Notes: a model not told the origin generated them from the sequence alone. 36,451 nucleotides of DNA from Rhodospirillaceae bacterium (GCA_002716125.1 PAZH01000038.1:1-36451), one strand, 5' to 3'; positions 1 through 10,022 are shown, counted from the first letter of the stretch. Program-made: numbers and translations.

Positions 1-1
1 C

Positions 2-130
2 ATGAACCTCAACTGGTATGGTGGCAAGAAAGGTAAGGGCCGTTGGTACAAGGTTGAGAAGACCGGTAAGAAGAGCTTCAATCTCTCGACCAGTGATGGT
101 TCGGAGAAATACAGTGTTAAGTGCAAATAA
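2..130 (+). CDS. C-terminal end of an unidentified protein (partial)
   Basis: An open frame enters from the window edge and stops with TAA at 128-130, giving 42 visible residues. The first visible codon is ATG at base 2, but no ribosome binding site can be seen because only one base precedes it, so this is more likely the tail of a longer gene. The peptide is short, basic and rich in Lys, Gly, Ser and Trp/Tyr, and ends in VKCK. I recognise no family. A strong terminator follows 11 bases after the stop, which supports a genuine gene end here. Confidence 0.5.
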   Translation: MNLNWYGGKKGKGRWYKVEKTGKKSFNLSTSDGSEKYSVKCK

Positions 131-141
131 ATTATTTTCAA

Positions 142-172
142 ATAAAAGGGCGGCCAGTGGTCGCCCTTTTAT
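142..172 (+). terminator. Rho-independent terminator
   Basis: A perfect 11-bp inverted repeat, ATAAAAGGGCG (142-152) and CGCCCTTTTAT (162-172), encloses a 9-base loop. The stem is G+C rich in the middle, ends in a T run on the plus strand and is followed by more A+T-rich sequence. It lies just after the stop codon at 130. Because the stem also has an A run on its left side, it could terminate transcription in both directions. Confidence 0.85.
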
Positions 173-327
173 TTAGATAGATTATTTTTTACATTATATA
201 TATTATATTTTTTTAAATAAAATACTTATTTTCTAGTCGCCCCTAAGAATTTGATCTCTCGAAAAAGCGATTGCTTTTCCCCCACTGAATTGGTCCACCG
301 TTCATGATAGGAACCGGAGGATCACAG

Positions 328-625
328 ATGGCAACGAAACGACACAAACCGGATCAGCCAAATCCTCTGGTAATTCACAGGTTCAAGCGTCCCAAATTAT
401 CTGACGACGGACAGGCAGTGTCAGCCTCGGATTGACGCTATTTGCCAAGTTCAGATTACGGAACAAACGTAGTATCGGTGGCGCAAGCAGTACGGTGGTA
501 TGGGAGCGGATCAACTCAAAGAGTCGAAGCGACCGCAGACGTAGAACGAACGCCTTCGCAGAGTTGTGTCCGATCTCACATTGGATAAACTCATTCTGGG
601 TGAAGCCGCAAAGGAAAACTTCTAA
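328..625 (+). pseudogene. IS3-family transposase OrfA (broken)
   Basis: A good ribosome binding site (GGAGG at 316-320) precedes ATG at 328, and the peptide starts MATKRHKPDQ, the usual start of this transposase subunit. The frame then hits TGA after 35 codons. The later part of OrfA is recognisable in another frame (YRWRKQYGGMGADQLKE, then ERLRRVVSDLTLDKLILGEA) up to TAA at 623-625, with two TAG codons inside it. One of these replaces the codon just before the conserved YRW and the other lies in the leucine-zipper region. The protein cannot be made intact. In the family OrfA supplies the DNA-binding part of the OrfAB transposase. Confidence 0.8.
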
Positions 626-1431
626 GCCCCGCGCGGCGACGCAACTGTATCGACTGCGGCGTCGGTTCGGTGTTTCCGAACGCCGCGCTTGCCGGGTCTT
701 GAAGCAGCATCGCTCGACGCACCGCTATGTTCCGAAGTCCCGAGACGATGAGGAGCGTCTGGTTCAGGACATGATCGAACGGGCCCGTGCGTATGGGTGT
801 TACGTTATCGTCGGGTCGCAGCCATGCTGAGAGATGCAGTATGGCAGTTGAACGCCAAACGGGTCGAACGTCTGTGGCGCCGTGAGGGGCTCAAGGTTCC
901 CATGAGACAACCAATGAGAAGTCGGTGCGGTTCTGGCTCAATGACGGATCGTGCATTCGTCTCAGGCCGCAGCACGTCGATCACGTTTGGTCATACGACT
1001 TTGTCCATCATCGACGAGTACAGCCGAGAGTGTCTGGCGATCAGAGTAAAGAGAAAGCTCAATTCGACAGATGTGATCGACGCCCTGACGGACTTATTCA
1101 TCATTCGAGATGTGCCAACCTACATTCGCTCAGACAATGGTCCGGAGTTTACCGCTGAAGCCGTCAGGCAATGGATCAAGGCCGTGGGCGCGGAGACTGA
1201 GTATATCGAGCCCGGGTCACCTTGGGAGAACGGTTATTGCAAAAGCTTCAACCCCCGTTTTAGAGACGAACTCTTGAATGGGGGATATTCTATACCCTGA
1301 GAGAAGCTCAAATTGTGACCGGGCAGTGGCAACGGCATTACAATACGAAACGGCCGCATTCAGCCATAGGATACAGACAACCTGCACCCGAAAGCGTCAT
1401 CCGCATGGAGAAAAAGCGACTGAGACAATAA
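626..1431 (+). pseudogene. IS3-family transposase OrfB, DDE integrase (broken)
   Basis: The catalytic subunit of the insertion sequence survives as pieces in several frames. The first (to 830) contains the RRACRVLKQHRSTHRYV helix-turn-helix-like region. A second (about 809-920) has YRRVAAMLRDA and RVERLWRREGLKVP. A third frame (about 925-1010) carries WLNDGSCIRLRPQHVDHVWSYDFV with the first catalytic Asp. The second frame then resumes with IIDEYSRECLAIRVKRKLNS, the second Asp in YIRSDNGPEF and the Glu in SPWENGY. The tail (about 1303-1431) has HYNTKRPHSAIGYRQPAPESV and ends in TAA. At least three frameshifts separate these parts, so the element is long dead. Confidence 0.85.
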
Positions 1432-1455
1432 CTTTCTAATCGGACCAAACAATGG

Positions 1456-1768
1456 GAGCAGGTTAAGGTTATCAATCGTTCAACGCGGAACGGTGAATAC
1501 GTCATTGAACTCGAATGTGCAGGTCATCAGTAAGTGATTGCGGAACTAGCCTCACCTGAATGGATTGGGCGCGTTCGGCTAGAAGGCGAACAGGCTCTAT
1601 TAAATGAATACAAAGGTATATCGCCTTAATGGATAGAGCGATATAATAAGAATAAGTCCTGACTAAAATGAAAACAAAGTGGTGAAAACACTGGTTAACA
1701 ATTTTTCTGTAAAGGCAAAAACCCATGCTTTCTCGGACATGCAGAATAATACATAAAAGACTTAAATT
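1456..1768. other. A+T-rich intergenic stretch with a short orphan reading-frame tail
   Basis: No complete gene is visible. An open frame with no start codon runs from the insertion sequence edge (1456) to TAA at 1531-1533 and encodes 25 residues including VINRSTRNGEYVIELECAG. It may be the tail of a gene interrupted by the insertion sequence, but I cannot identify it. The rest (1534-1768) is A+T rich with no clear promoter, hairpin or coding signal. Confidence 0.35.
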
Positions 1769-1815
1769 ACCTTGTCCGTAAGGCCGCCCGAGTTCGAGTC
1801 TCGGAGCCGACACCA
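1769..1815 (+). pseudogene. 3' fragment of a leucine-type tRNA gene (possible attachment site)
   Basis: The sequence reads as the 3' half of a long-variable-arm tRNA. There is a variable-arm-like CCGTAAGG (1776-1783), a T stem-loop with CCGAG, TTCGAGT and CTCGG (about 1788-1804), the 3' acceptor strand AGCCGAC, then A and an encoded CCA ending at 1815. The T stem pairs perfectly. The matching 5' acceptor strand (GTCGGCT) and D arm are not found in the 100 bases upstream, where the sequence is A+T rich. Integrases often recombine into the 3' end of tRNA genes and leave such a fragment at one island end. Leucine identity is inferred from the variable arm style. Confidence 0.65.
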
Positions 1816-1841
1816 TCGCATTTTGGTAAAGTAACGCTGAC

Positions 1842-3152
1842 ATGTCCGAAGCGCCACTCAATACCATCGAAAAGGCCTTGGCCCTCAACCTTGATCCGTT
1901 GAAGTATGGGACGATCATCGAGATCGGTGCCGGGCAGGAGATTGCACGCTGGTTTTTCCAAGCGGGCGGGGCGGCCGGGACCATCGCAAAGACCATGTCA
2001 GCCTACGACATGCACTTCAGCGATGCCATTTACGGCGCTGAATCCGACCGGCGATACGTCTCACGAAATCGGCTCGAGAGGATGCTTGCGCAGGAATACG
2101 ATCTGATCCTCTCTCGCATCAAAAAACGGCGCCCAGAAGGTTCGACCTTCTTCTCGTTTGCCAATACGGTCGCAGCGCAGAGTTTCGAAAAACGCGGCGA
2201 GTGCCATGGCTGGATGGGCGTGCGCCTGCAATCCGCACCGGACCTGCCACCCGACGACATCATCATTCATGTCCGAATGCTCGACGACACGAATGTCGAA
2301 CAGCAGGACGCCCTTGGCATTCTCGGCGTGAACCTCATCTACGGCGCCTATTTTTACGCAGACGAGCCAGAGCGCTTGATGCGCAGCCTGCTCGATAACC
2401 TGAAATGGGGACGGGTCGAGATCGATTTGGTCGATTTCCATGGACCAAAGTTCGGCTCGGTCGACAATCGCCTCATGGCGTTGGAATTGGTGAAGGCCAG
2501 CCTCACACCGGCGATCTTATTCAGCCCCGACTGCAAAGTGGAAATTCCCTCTGAAGCGCTCTACAAGCACAGCGTTCTCGCCATGCGCGGCAAGTTTAAG
2601 CCCGTCATGAATTCCGACATGGCCCGGCTCAATCACGCCAAAGAGCTCTTCGTCAATCATCCCGACGTCTCACTTGGCTCGACCATCTATCTCGCCGAAA
2701 TCACGATGTCGGAGCTGGCGAACGAAGGCGAGATCGAGACAGCGGATTTTCTATCTCGCATCGACCAACTATCCAAACTCGGTTTCCATGTGTTGATTTC
2801 CGAATTCTTCCGCTATTTCCGTGTCCGCCAGTATCTTGCGCACTACACCGAGGAACCGGTGGCCATCGTCACCGACGTCGATGGGTTTTCGGAAGTCGCG
2901 CGCGAGGATTACTACGAAGGCTTGGACGGCGGCATTCTCGAGGGGTTCGGTCAGCTCTTGCCACCGAAAACCACCGCTTATGTCTGTCCGAATTTAGATG
3001 GCGACCGCGTCATCACGCTCGACGACATGCCGATCGAAGAGCACCTTCGACCTTTGATCACCTACCTACGCGGACGTGGCCAATTGGTTCCGGCCGACGA
3101 TTTTGTGCCCAAACCGGAAGCCCCGCTCTTCGGAAAGTCGGACGCGGCTTAG
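1842..3152 (+). CDS. Conserved protein of unknown function (436 aa)
   Basis: A soluble-looking protein with no signal peptide or membrane segment. It begins MSEAPLNTIEKALALNLDPL, followed by GTIIEIGAGQEIARWFFQAG at about residues 24-43. I recall this N-terminal pattern from a widespread uncharacterised family that is often misannotated (for example as TonB-dependent receptor or nucleotide adenylyltransferase). Other family-like segments are DDIIIHVRMLD, GVNLIYGAYF, EITMSELANEGEIETADFLSR and GLDGGILEGFGQL. I do not assign a function. ATG at 1842 follows the tRNA fragment by 26 bases without a strong ribosome binding site, so the gene may have lost its native upstream region. Its stop overlaps by two bases the stop of the convergent gene at 3149. 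Confidence 0.75.
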   Translation: MSEAPLNTIEKALALNLDPLKYGTIIEIGAGQEIARWFFQAGGAAGTIAKTMSAYDMHFSDAIYGAESDRRYVSRNRLERMLAQEYDLILSRIKKRRPEGSTFFSFANTVAAQSFEKRGECHGWMGVRLQSAPDLPPDDIIIHVRMLDDTNVEQQDALGILGVNLIYGAYFYADEPERLMRSLLDNLKWGRVEIDLVDFHGPKFGSVDNRLMALELVKASLTPAILFSPDCKVEIPSEALYKHSVLAMRGKFKPVMNSDMARLNHAKELFVNHPDVSLGSTIYLAEITMSELANEGEIETADFLSRIDQLSKLGFHVLISEFFRYFRVRQYLAHYTEEPVAIVTDVDGFSEVAREDYYEGLDGGILEGFGQLLPPKTTAYVCPNLDGDRVITLDDMPIEEHLRPLITYLRGRGQLVPADDFVPKPEAPLFGKSDAA

Positions 3153-4009
3153 GACTCGCGGCCGAGGCGGCCAAGAAGCCAACGGCTTCGCACACCCAAT
3201 TGATAGGCTCGGTTAAAGTCCTTGAGCGCGCGATCGCGCTCTTCCAAGGCATCGTGTGCGAACCCTCGAAATAAGAACGCACGGCCGTCTTGGCGGCCGA
3301 AGCGAGCGGCTTTCGAAAAGGCCCGACGGGCCGCCTGGTAGTTTCCTTGACGAAGAAACACGATGCCCCGGTTAAACATCGCGGGTGCGAAATCGTCTTG
3401 CATGGCGATCGCCATATCGAAATCGCGCAACGCCATCTTGTAATCGCCGGTCTGCAGATACAGCGAACCGCGGTTGTTATACGCCGCCGCGGATTGCGGA
3501 TTAAGCGCGAACGCGCGGTCGAATGCCTTCATCGCCGCTTCGAAATTATCCATTCGCAACTGCAAGGCACCCAGATTGATCAGCGCCGTGCGCGAATCCG
3601 GCACCAGCTGCAAAGACCTCAATATGTCGGCTTTCGCCGCATCGAATAGGCCTTGCTTCATGAGTGCGCGGGCCCGATTTACGTAGGCTTCCGCCAGTTC
3701 GGGATCGAGATCCACCGCGCGCGCGCAGTCCGCCAACGCCAGATCCGTCGGCATATGCAACGTCAGCAAAATCCAACAGCGATTATTGTACGTTCGCGCA
3801 CGTTCGAAAGTCGAAAGCTGATCGGTCGCCAGCGCGATATCGCAATGCCCGATAGCGTCTCTCAAGACGACTTTCTCGGTCGCTTGCGTCGCGCCGAAGC
3901 ATTTCGATATCCGCCACCGTTCACTACTCGTATCCGCGGCGTGGGCCGCATTTGGAACGACGCCGAAAGGCAGTATCAGGATTGCCAATAAAAGAAGGCC
4001 GTTACGCAT
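3149..4009 (-). CDS. Secreted tetratricopeptide-repeat protein
   Basis: Starting at ATG 4009 the protein has 286 residues. It begins with a clear signal peptide (MRNGLLLLAILILPF... AHA-AD) and then has several tandem TPR motifs, visible as repeats such as AEAYVNRARALMKQGLFDAA, AALINLGALQLRMDNFEAAMKAF-like units, AAYNNRGSLYLQTGDYKMAL and PAMFNRGIVFLRQGNYQAA. TPR domains are protein-binding scaffolds; here it should act in the periplasm. A longer reading frame upstream to 4129 exists, but the signal peptide begins at 4009. That start overlaps the end of the preceding gene by 8 bases, suggesting translational coupling and a joint role with the membrane protein at 4002-4964. Confidence 0.8.
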   Translation of the reverse strand: MRNGLLLLAILILPFGVVPNAAHAADTSSERWRISKCFGATQATEKVVLRDAIGHCDIALATDQLSTFERARTYNNRCWILLTLHMPTDLALADCARAVDLDPELAEAYVNRARALMKQGLFDAAKADILRSLQLVPDSRTALINLGALQLRMDNFEAAMKAFDRAFALNPQSAAAYNNRGSLYLQTGDYKMALRDFDMAIAMQDDFAPAMFNRGIVFLRQGNYQAARRAFSKAARFGRQDGRAFLFRGFAHDALEERDRALKDFNRAYQLGVRSRWLLGRLGRES

Positions 4010-4964
4010 CTGTTTTTCGACGACGGCGGTCGCCCCTCTTCGGATATACAGGGTCCTTGGTGCCCCAGGACTGACCTTGAAGCGGCCGATCCTCCAGAGG
4101 TTTGAGATCGTCCTGCTTTCGTTTGGCATTCCCGCCCTTGGCGGCAGATGCTTTGGCTTTTGCCGTTTGCTGAGACGGTGTCGGTGCGGCCTTGGGCGTT
4201 CTCTGACTTAAGGGCGCTTCCGCTTTTCGCGTTGCGTCGATCTTGCGCCGCCGTGCCGCTTCTTTCTTCCGCCGCACCTGTCGGCGCCACACAGCAACGC
4301 CAATGAGGGCCAGAATCGAGATACCGCCTGCCCCCGCCAGAAGGATATAAAGTAAGGAAATTGGCTCCTCACGAGGCGAGGTCCCAGAGCCAACGGCGGC
4401 AAGCCGCAATGGAAAAGCACCGTCCAGCATGGCCGACGCGTCAAATGCGGATGCATTCGCTACAACGGGTCGGTCACGGGCCAGCACATCCAGCGGCGTG
4501 CGATACAAGCTGTAACAATGCGCGTTCGTACCCGGCATATCCATGATCGGCGCCCCTTCACCGAAGGCGCGCTGGCCTTCGATCACGAAGAGATCTTCGA
4601 ACTTGATATCGGGGAACCGCTCTTTAATTCGTTGCTTAATCTCGGTCCGGATTTTTGCTACCGGCATAAGACTGCGCTTCATCTGATACTTGAGTGACAC
4701 CAACGAGGCGATCTCGTTGACTTGCCGATATCGTCCGCAGGCGAGGCCGATCTGCCTCGGATCCGAAAGCTCTAAGAAGACGGTGATATACGCTTTGCGA
4801 AGCCGTTGTCGGTTATCCGGCACTTGAATGATAGCCGTCTCGAATTGGACCGTCATATGCGGTTCTTGCGCCCAAGCCGGCGCCAACATAACCACGCCCA
4901 AAAAACCTAAGAGGAAAACTATACCTCTTCCTGGCCGCAACCTATTGCAGTTCCAAAAATTCAT
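4002..4964 (-). CDS. Membrane-anchored protein of unknown function with basic C-terminal tail
   Basis: 320 residues. A signal peptide or anchor is near the N terminus (residues about 13-32, GIVFLLGFLGVVMLAPAWA). A periplasmic domain of about 170 residues follows, containing ITVFLELSDPRQIG and IKQRIKERFPDIKFEDLFVIE, which faintly resemble FliL-like proteins. A transmembrane helix comes next (about 204-226, LLYILLAGAGGISILALIGVAVW), then a cytoplasmic tail of about 90 residues very rich in Lys, Arg, Ala, Thr and Gln. I cannot name a family; FliL-like is only a weak resemblance. It overlaps and probably is co-translated with the downstream TPR gene. Confidence 0.7.
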   Translation of the reverse strand: MNFWNCNRLRPGRGIVFLLGFLGVVMLAPAWAQEPHMTVQFETAIIQVPDNRQRLRKAYITVFLELSDPRQIGLACGRYRQVNEIASLVSLKYQMKRSLMPVAKIRTEIKQRIKERFPDIKFEDLFVIEGQRAFGEGAPIMDMPGTNAHCYSLYRTPLDVLARDRPVVANASAFDASAMLDGAFPLRLAAVGSGTSPREEPISLLYILLAGAGGISILALIGVAVWRRQVRRKKEAARRRKIDATRKAEAPLSQRTPKAAPTPSQQTAKAKASAAKGGNAKRKQDDLKPLEDRPLQGQSWGTKDPVYPKRGDRRRRKTDA

Positions 4965-5006
4965 CGAACCGTTTTCAATTTATTGTTCGAACAATTCGCG
5001 GCGCGA

Positions 5007-5765
5007 TTAGGTCGTGTTTTTTTTGAATTTTTTATAGGCGACCGGCAGCAATGCCAGGACGGCCAATCCGATCAGGGCCGCCGTGATTTCAGGCGTCAAA
5101 ATTCCCTGCAAGGAAAACGCTTCATTACGTTCGAAGATACTGCCGAGGCCCGCCCCTACGGTGGCGTAGACAAAAGACCCCGGAATGATGCCGACAAATG
5201 TTCCGATCACATACGTCCGCAGATTAACGCCAAGGAAGGCCGGCACAATGTTTACAAGAAAAAACGGGAACAGAGGAATCAACCGCAACACCAGCAAATA
5301 GCTTAACGCGTTCTCTTGAAAGCCGGCTTCCATCTTTTGCATTGCCGGGCCCGCGCGTTTCCGCAGGGCATCGCCAAGCGCCGTACGGGCAATCAAAAAC
5401 ACGCCGATGGAACCGAGTGTCGCGCCCACGACGACATAGAAAGCGCCAAACCACTGGCCGAACAAAAGGCCACCGGCGATCGTCAATACGGCCGCGCCCG
5501 GCACGGAAAGCGCGACGGAAAGGGCGTAGATAAAGATATAGAGGCCAATCGCAAGCACGCCTTGCGCGGCCACGAATTCTGCGAGATGCGCCCGGTTCTC
5601 ACGAAGGGCGTCAAACGTCAGAAAGCGGTCGAGCCCGAAAGAAAAGAACAAAGCAACACCAATGGCGACGGCCGCCAATGGCAAAAAACGCATAAAGCGC
5701 GACGACGCCGTTTCCGGCGTATGGTCGATTTCGCTTTCTAGTCTTTTTGCGTGCTCGTCTGGCAT
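5007..5765 (-). CDS. TVP38/TMEM64 family (DedA-like, VTT domain) membrane protein
   Basis: 252 residues. There is a charged cytoplasmic N terminus, a first hydrophobic helix (about residues 27-46), and then the VTT core: SVPGAAVLTIAGGLLFG, GAFYVVVGATLGSIGVFLIAR, the amphipathic MEAGFQENALSYLLVLRLIPLFPFFLVN and the conserved FLGVNLRTYVIGTFVGIIPG. A C-terminal helix and KKFKK end complete it. The family is implicated in membrane lipid and proton-linked transport or scrambling, but this member's substrate is not known. It is 42 bases upstream of the gene at 4964 on the same strand and may share a transcript. The 154 bases upstream (5766-5919) hold no gene and presumably its promoter. Confidence 0.85.
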   Translation of the reverse strand: MPDEHAKRLESEIDHTPETASSRFMRFLPLAAVAIGVALFFSFGLDRFLTFDALRENRAHLAEFVAAQGVLAIGLYIFIYALSVALSVPGAAVLTIAGGLLFGQWFGAFYVVVGATLGSIGVFLIARTALGDALRKRAGPAMQKMEAGFQENALSYLLVLRLIPLFPFFLVNIVPAFLGVNLRTYVIGTFVGIIPGSFVYATVGAGLGSIFERNEAFSLQGILTPEITAALIGLAVLALLPVAYKKFKKNTT

Positions 5766-5919
5766 TTCCGATTTCCTCGCGAAGGCATCTGCCCTCTCAC
5801 TCTCGCCAGAAAATGGCGCTCTTATGCCGACAGTACAATGAATTTCGTATCACAATCCCGACATGACGTTTCACTAATTTTCACGCATTCGCGAGCACGA
5901 CTCGAATAGGGTCCTAGTT

Positions 5920-6486
5920 TTAGCGCGGTAGAACCTGCTCAACCGCCTTTATGACGCGGGCCGACGTGGGACCGGTCACCGTCGAAAACCAATCCGACAA
6001 ACGGCCCTCCGGCGTAATGAGATACTTGTGGAAGTTCCACCTCGGTTTGGCTTGCGGTCCGAACTGCGTAGCGGCCCAGCGATAGAATGGATGAGCGCCA
6101 ACGCCCTTTACCTGAACCTTCGAGGTCATCGGGAAATCAATGCCGTAATTCACTTCGCAAAAAGTCCGGATCTCCGTCTCACTGCCGGGCTCTTGGCTGC
6201 CGAAGTCATTCGATGGCACACCCAACACGACGAGACCTCTATCCCGGTATTGCTGCCAAATCGCTTGAAGAGCCGAATATTGGTCGGTGAACCCGCAATG
6301 CGATGCGGTGTTTACGACCAGCACGGCTTTTCCCGCAAACGAGGACATCGGCAGCGGGTCCCCTTCGATCGACACAAAATCGAACGCATGCGCCGTTTCC
6401 GCCGTATTCGCGCCCGACGCGCTGCCTGTCAGAAATCCAAAAACCAAGATTAGAACCGTCCAATTACGCATGAGTCCGCTCCGCAT
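5920..6486 (-). CDS. Periplasmic glutathione peroxidase-family protein (Cys type)
   Basis: 188 residues with a signal peptide (hydrophobic 10-20, cleavage near GSASGA). The thioredoxin-fold core has the peroxidatic Cys at about residue 64 in NTASHCGFTDQY, encoded by TGC and not TGA. The rest of the catalytic set is in place: Gln98 in SNDFGSQEPG, then Trp150 and Asn151 in PRWNFHKYL. Family members reduce hydroperoxides using glutathione or, more often in bacteria, thioredoxin. A second ATG at residue 6 (6471) could be the true start. It is divergent from the PhyH gene at 6600, so 6487-6599 should contain both promoters. Confidence 0.9.
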   Translation of the reverse strand: MRSGLMRNWTVLILVFGFLTGSASGANTAETAHAFDFVSIEGDPLPMSSFAGKAVLVVNTASHCGFTDQYSALQAIWQQYRDRGLVVLGVPSNDFGSQEPGSETEIRTFCEVNYGIDFPMTSKVQVKGVGAHPFYRWAATQFGPQAKPRWNFHKYLITPEGRLSDWFSTVTGPTSARVIKAVEQVLPR

Positions 6487-6599
6487 TGTTCACAGAGTAT
6501 ACGTTCGCACGCAATTATTGGATTGCGAATTTGGTGCTTTGACGCTCCGATCTAACTCTCTAATGCGAGATCGTCCTGCCGGATCGAAAGGACCTGACC

Positions 6600-7364
6600 A
6601 TGGCGCTGAGCGACAAACTGATCGAGCAATATAACGAAGACGGTTACGTCATCCCCGACTATCGTTTGCCGGAAGAGACACTGGCAGCGATTCGTGCGGA
6701 CCACGACCGCCTTCTGACAAGATTTCCCGAGTACCGGGATTACTGCCCGATGCTACTCGCCCACGACCTGTCTTTTCTGAATTATGCGCGCGACCCGAAC
6801 ATCCTGGACATGGTCGAGCAGGTCATCGGCCCCGATATCATCCTGTGGAATTCCAGCTTCTTTGCGAAACCGGCGGAAAACGGCAAAAAGACGCCCTGGC
6901 ATCAGGACGGCGAATATTGGCCGCTGCGCCCACTTGCCACTTGCACCGTCTGGCTCGCGATCGACGATGCGACGGTCGAGAACGGCTGCCTCAAGTTCAT
7001 GCGCGGTTCTCACAAAGACCAACGATTGCGGCCACACCGCACGAGCGACGACCCGAACTTCACATTGCATCAGGAATTGCTCGAAAGCGAGTACGACGAC
7101 GACAAGGCGGTCCCGCTCGAATTGGAAGCCGGCCAAATGTCGCTCCATGACGTCTATCTTCTCCACGGCTCGGAGGCCAACAACTCTGGCAAGGCTCGCC
7201 GTGGGATGACGATGCGATTTATGCCGGGCACATCCGTATTCGATCGCGACAAAGCGAAACAGATGCATCACGATATGGGCGTCGTCGATCATTCGCATCG
7301 GACGATTTTTCTGATGCGTGGAGAAGACAGAACCGGCGAGAACGATTTCCGGATGCGGCTTTAG
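6600..7364 (+). CDS. PhyH (phytanoyl-CoA dioxygenase) family Fe(II)/2-oxoglutarate oxygenase
   Basis: 254 residues, cytoplasmic. The metal-binding HxD is His101-x-Asp103 (PWHQDGEYW), the distal His is His189 (LLHGSEANNS), and Arg200/201 (ARRGMTMRF) would bind 2-oxoglutarate. The family hydroxylates a wide range of substrates, and members include PhnY, which hydroxylates 2-aminoethylphosphonate. An AAAGGACC ribosome binding site sits just before ATG 6600. The gene ends 3 bases before the stop of phnE on the other strand. Its position next to a phosphonate-type transporter makes an organophosphonate substrate plausible, but no PhnZ-like HD-domain partner is in the window, so this remains inference. 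Confidence 0.87.
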   Translation: MALSDKLIEQYNEDGYVIPDYRLPEETLAAIRADHDRLLTRFPEYRDYCPMLLAHDLSFLNYARDPNILDMVEQVIGPDIILWNSSFFAKPAENGKKTPWHQDGEYWPLRPLATCTVWLAIDDATVENGCLKFMRGSHKDQRLRPHRTSDDPNFTLHQELLESEYDDDKAVPLELEAGQMSLHDVYLLHGSEANNSGKARRGMTMRFMPGTSVFDRDKAKQMHHDMGVVDHSHRTIFLMRGEDRTGENDFRMRL

Positions 7365-7367
7365 CGC

Positions 7368-8198
7368 TTATTTGAAACGTTTTCGGAGTACCGCGCTCAA
7401 AGCGTCGACGATGGTCACCATCACCAGGATGGTGATCAAAATGGCAAAACACTCGTTGTATTGCATCAACCGCAGGCTCGCGATGAGCTCGAGGCCAATA
7501 CCACCCGCACCGACCATGCCCATCACGGTCGACGCTCTGAAATTGTACTCCCAGCGATACATCGTCACATCCGCGAATTGCGGCATTACTTGCGGCAGGA
7601 TGCCGTGGGTGATGACTTGTATTTGATTGGCGCCTGCGGCGCGTGCCGCTTCAACCGGTGCTTCATGCGCATGCTCGATCGCCTCCGAGAAGAACTTGCC
7701 GACCATGCCAATGGAATGAAGGCCCAGCGCCAAGACACCCGGCAAAGCCCCGAACCCCACCGCCGCCACAAAAACAATCCCCATAATCAATTCGGGGATC
7801 GAGCGGAAAACGTTGAGGATACCGCGTGCGATCCGATAGACGGTCGGATTCGGTGTCGTGTTTCGCGCCGCCAGAATGCCCAAAGGCAGCGACAGAACGA
7901 TCGCAAGAGCGGTCCCTGCGATGCTCATCGCAATGGTATCGATCATCGGCCGCACCCAACTTTCCGCATCGGTGAAATCCGGCGGAAACATCTCGGTCAT
8001 CAATGTACCGATTGCAGGGATGCCCTCCGACATCCGCTGTAGGTCGAGCATATCCGTCAGCCAGGCGCAAAGCAGAATCGCAGCGAGCACGAGGGCGGCC
8101 TGAACCCCGGTCCGGCGCCAGCCACGGCGTTCGATTGAAAGGATTTCATCCGCATTTTGCGGCGGATCGCCTTTGATCCTCTCTACATCGCTCGCCAT
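7368..8198 (-). CDS. phnE: Phosphonate/phosphite ABC transporter permease
   Basis: 276 residues, with a cytoplasmic N terminus and about six membrane helices. The typical PhnE core is present: MSIAGTALAIVLSLPLGILAARN, ILNVFRSIPELIMGIVFVAA, LGLHSIGMVGKFFSEAIEH, then the ABC-contacting loop VEAARAAGANQIQVITHGILPQVMPQF and the C-terminal RASTVMGMVGAGGIGLEL. It is the last gene of phnC-phnD-phnE, 43 bases after phnD. PhnE forms the membrane channel of an importer for phosphonates, phosphite or related anions. Which substrate is used cannot be told from the permease. Confidence 0.9.
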   Translation of the reverse strand: MASDVERIKGDPPQNADEILSIERRGWRRTGVQAALVLAAILLCAWLTDMLDLQRMSEGIPAIGTLMTEMFPPDFTDAESWVRPMIDTIAMSIAGTALAIVLSLPLGILAARNTTPNPTVYRIARGILNVFRSIPELIMGIVFVAAVGFGALPGVLALGLHSIGMVGKFFSEAIEHAHEAPVEAARAAGANQIQVITHGILPQVMPQFADVTMYRWEYNFRASTVMGMVGAGGIGLELIASLRLMQYNECFAILITILVMVTIVDALSAVLRKRFK

Positions 8199-8241
8199 AG
8201 CATTACGCCTTCGCGGGTATCAGATACGATTTTCAATCTGC

Positions 8242-9934
<1,693 letters not shown>

Positions 9935-10022
9935 GATCTCCCCAAACGAAAAAGGGCAGCCGAACCGAACGACGATCCTAAGCTAATTAAGTTATGATTT
10001 TATGAAAATGTGTTCGGAAGGT

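Larger units (their letters stand above)
283..1455 (+). mobile_element. Decayed IS3-family insertion sequence (IS407-like)
   Basis: The segment carries the two-gene layout of an IS3-family element: a small orfA (helix-turn-helix protein) then orfB (DDE integrase), both broken. Imperfect terminal inverted repeats are visible: TTGGTCC at 290-296 on the left and its complement GGACCAA at 1442-1448 on the right, with partial matching around them. The exact ends are uncertain by about ten bases, and I cannot see a clear target-site duplication. Total length, about 1.17 kb, is close to the usual 1.2 kb. The element is almost certainly immobile on its own. Confidence 0.8.

Noticed and set aside
6291..6302. 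Selenocysteine in the glutathione peroxidase
   Set aside because: The peroxidatic residue is an ordinary TGC Cys codon and the frame has no internal TGA.
9935..10022. Pho box upstream of phnC
   Set aside because: A TCATAAAATCATAA direct repeat has 8-base spacing, not the 11-base period of a Pho box, and A+T-rich sequence gives such matches by chance.
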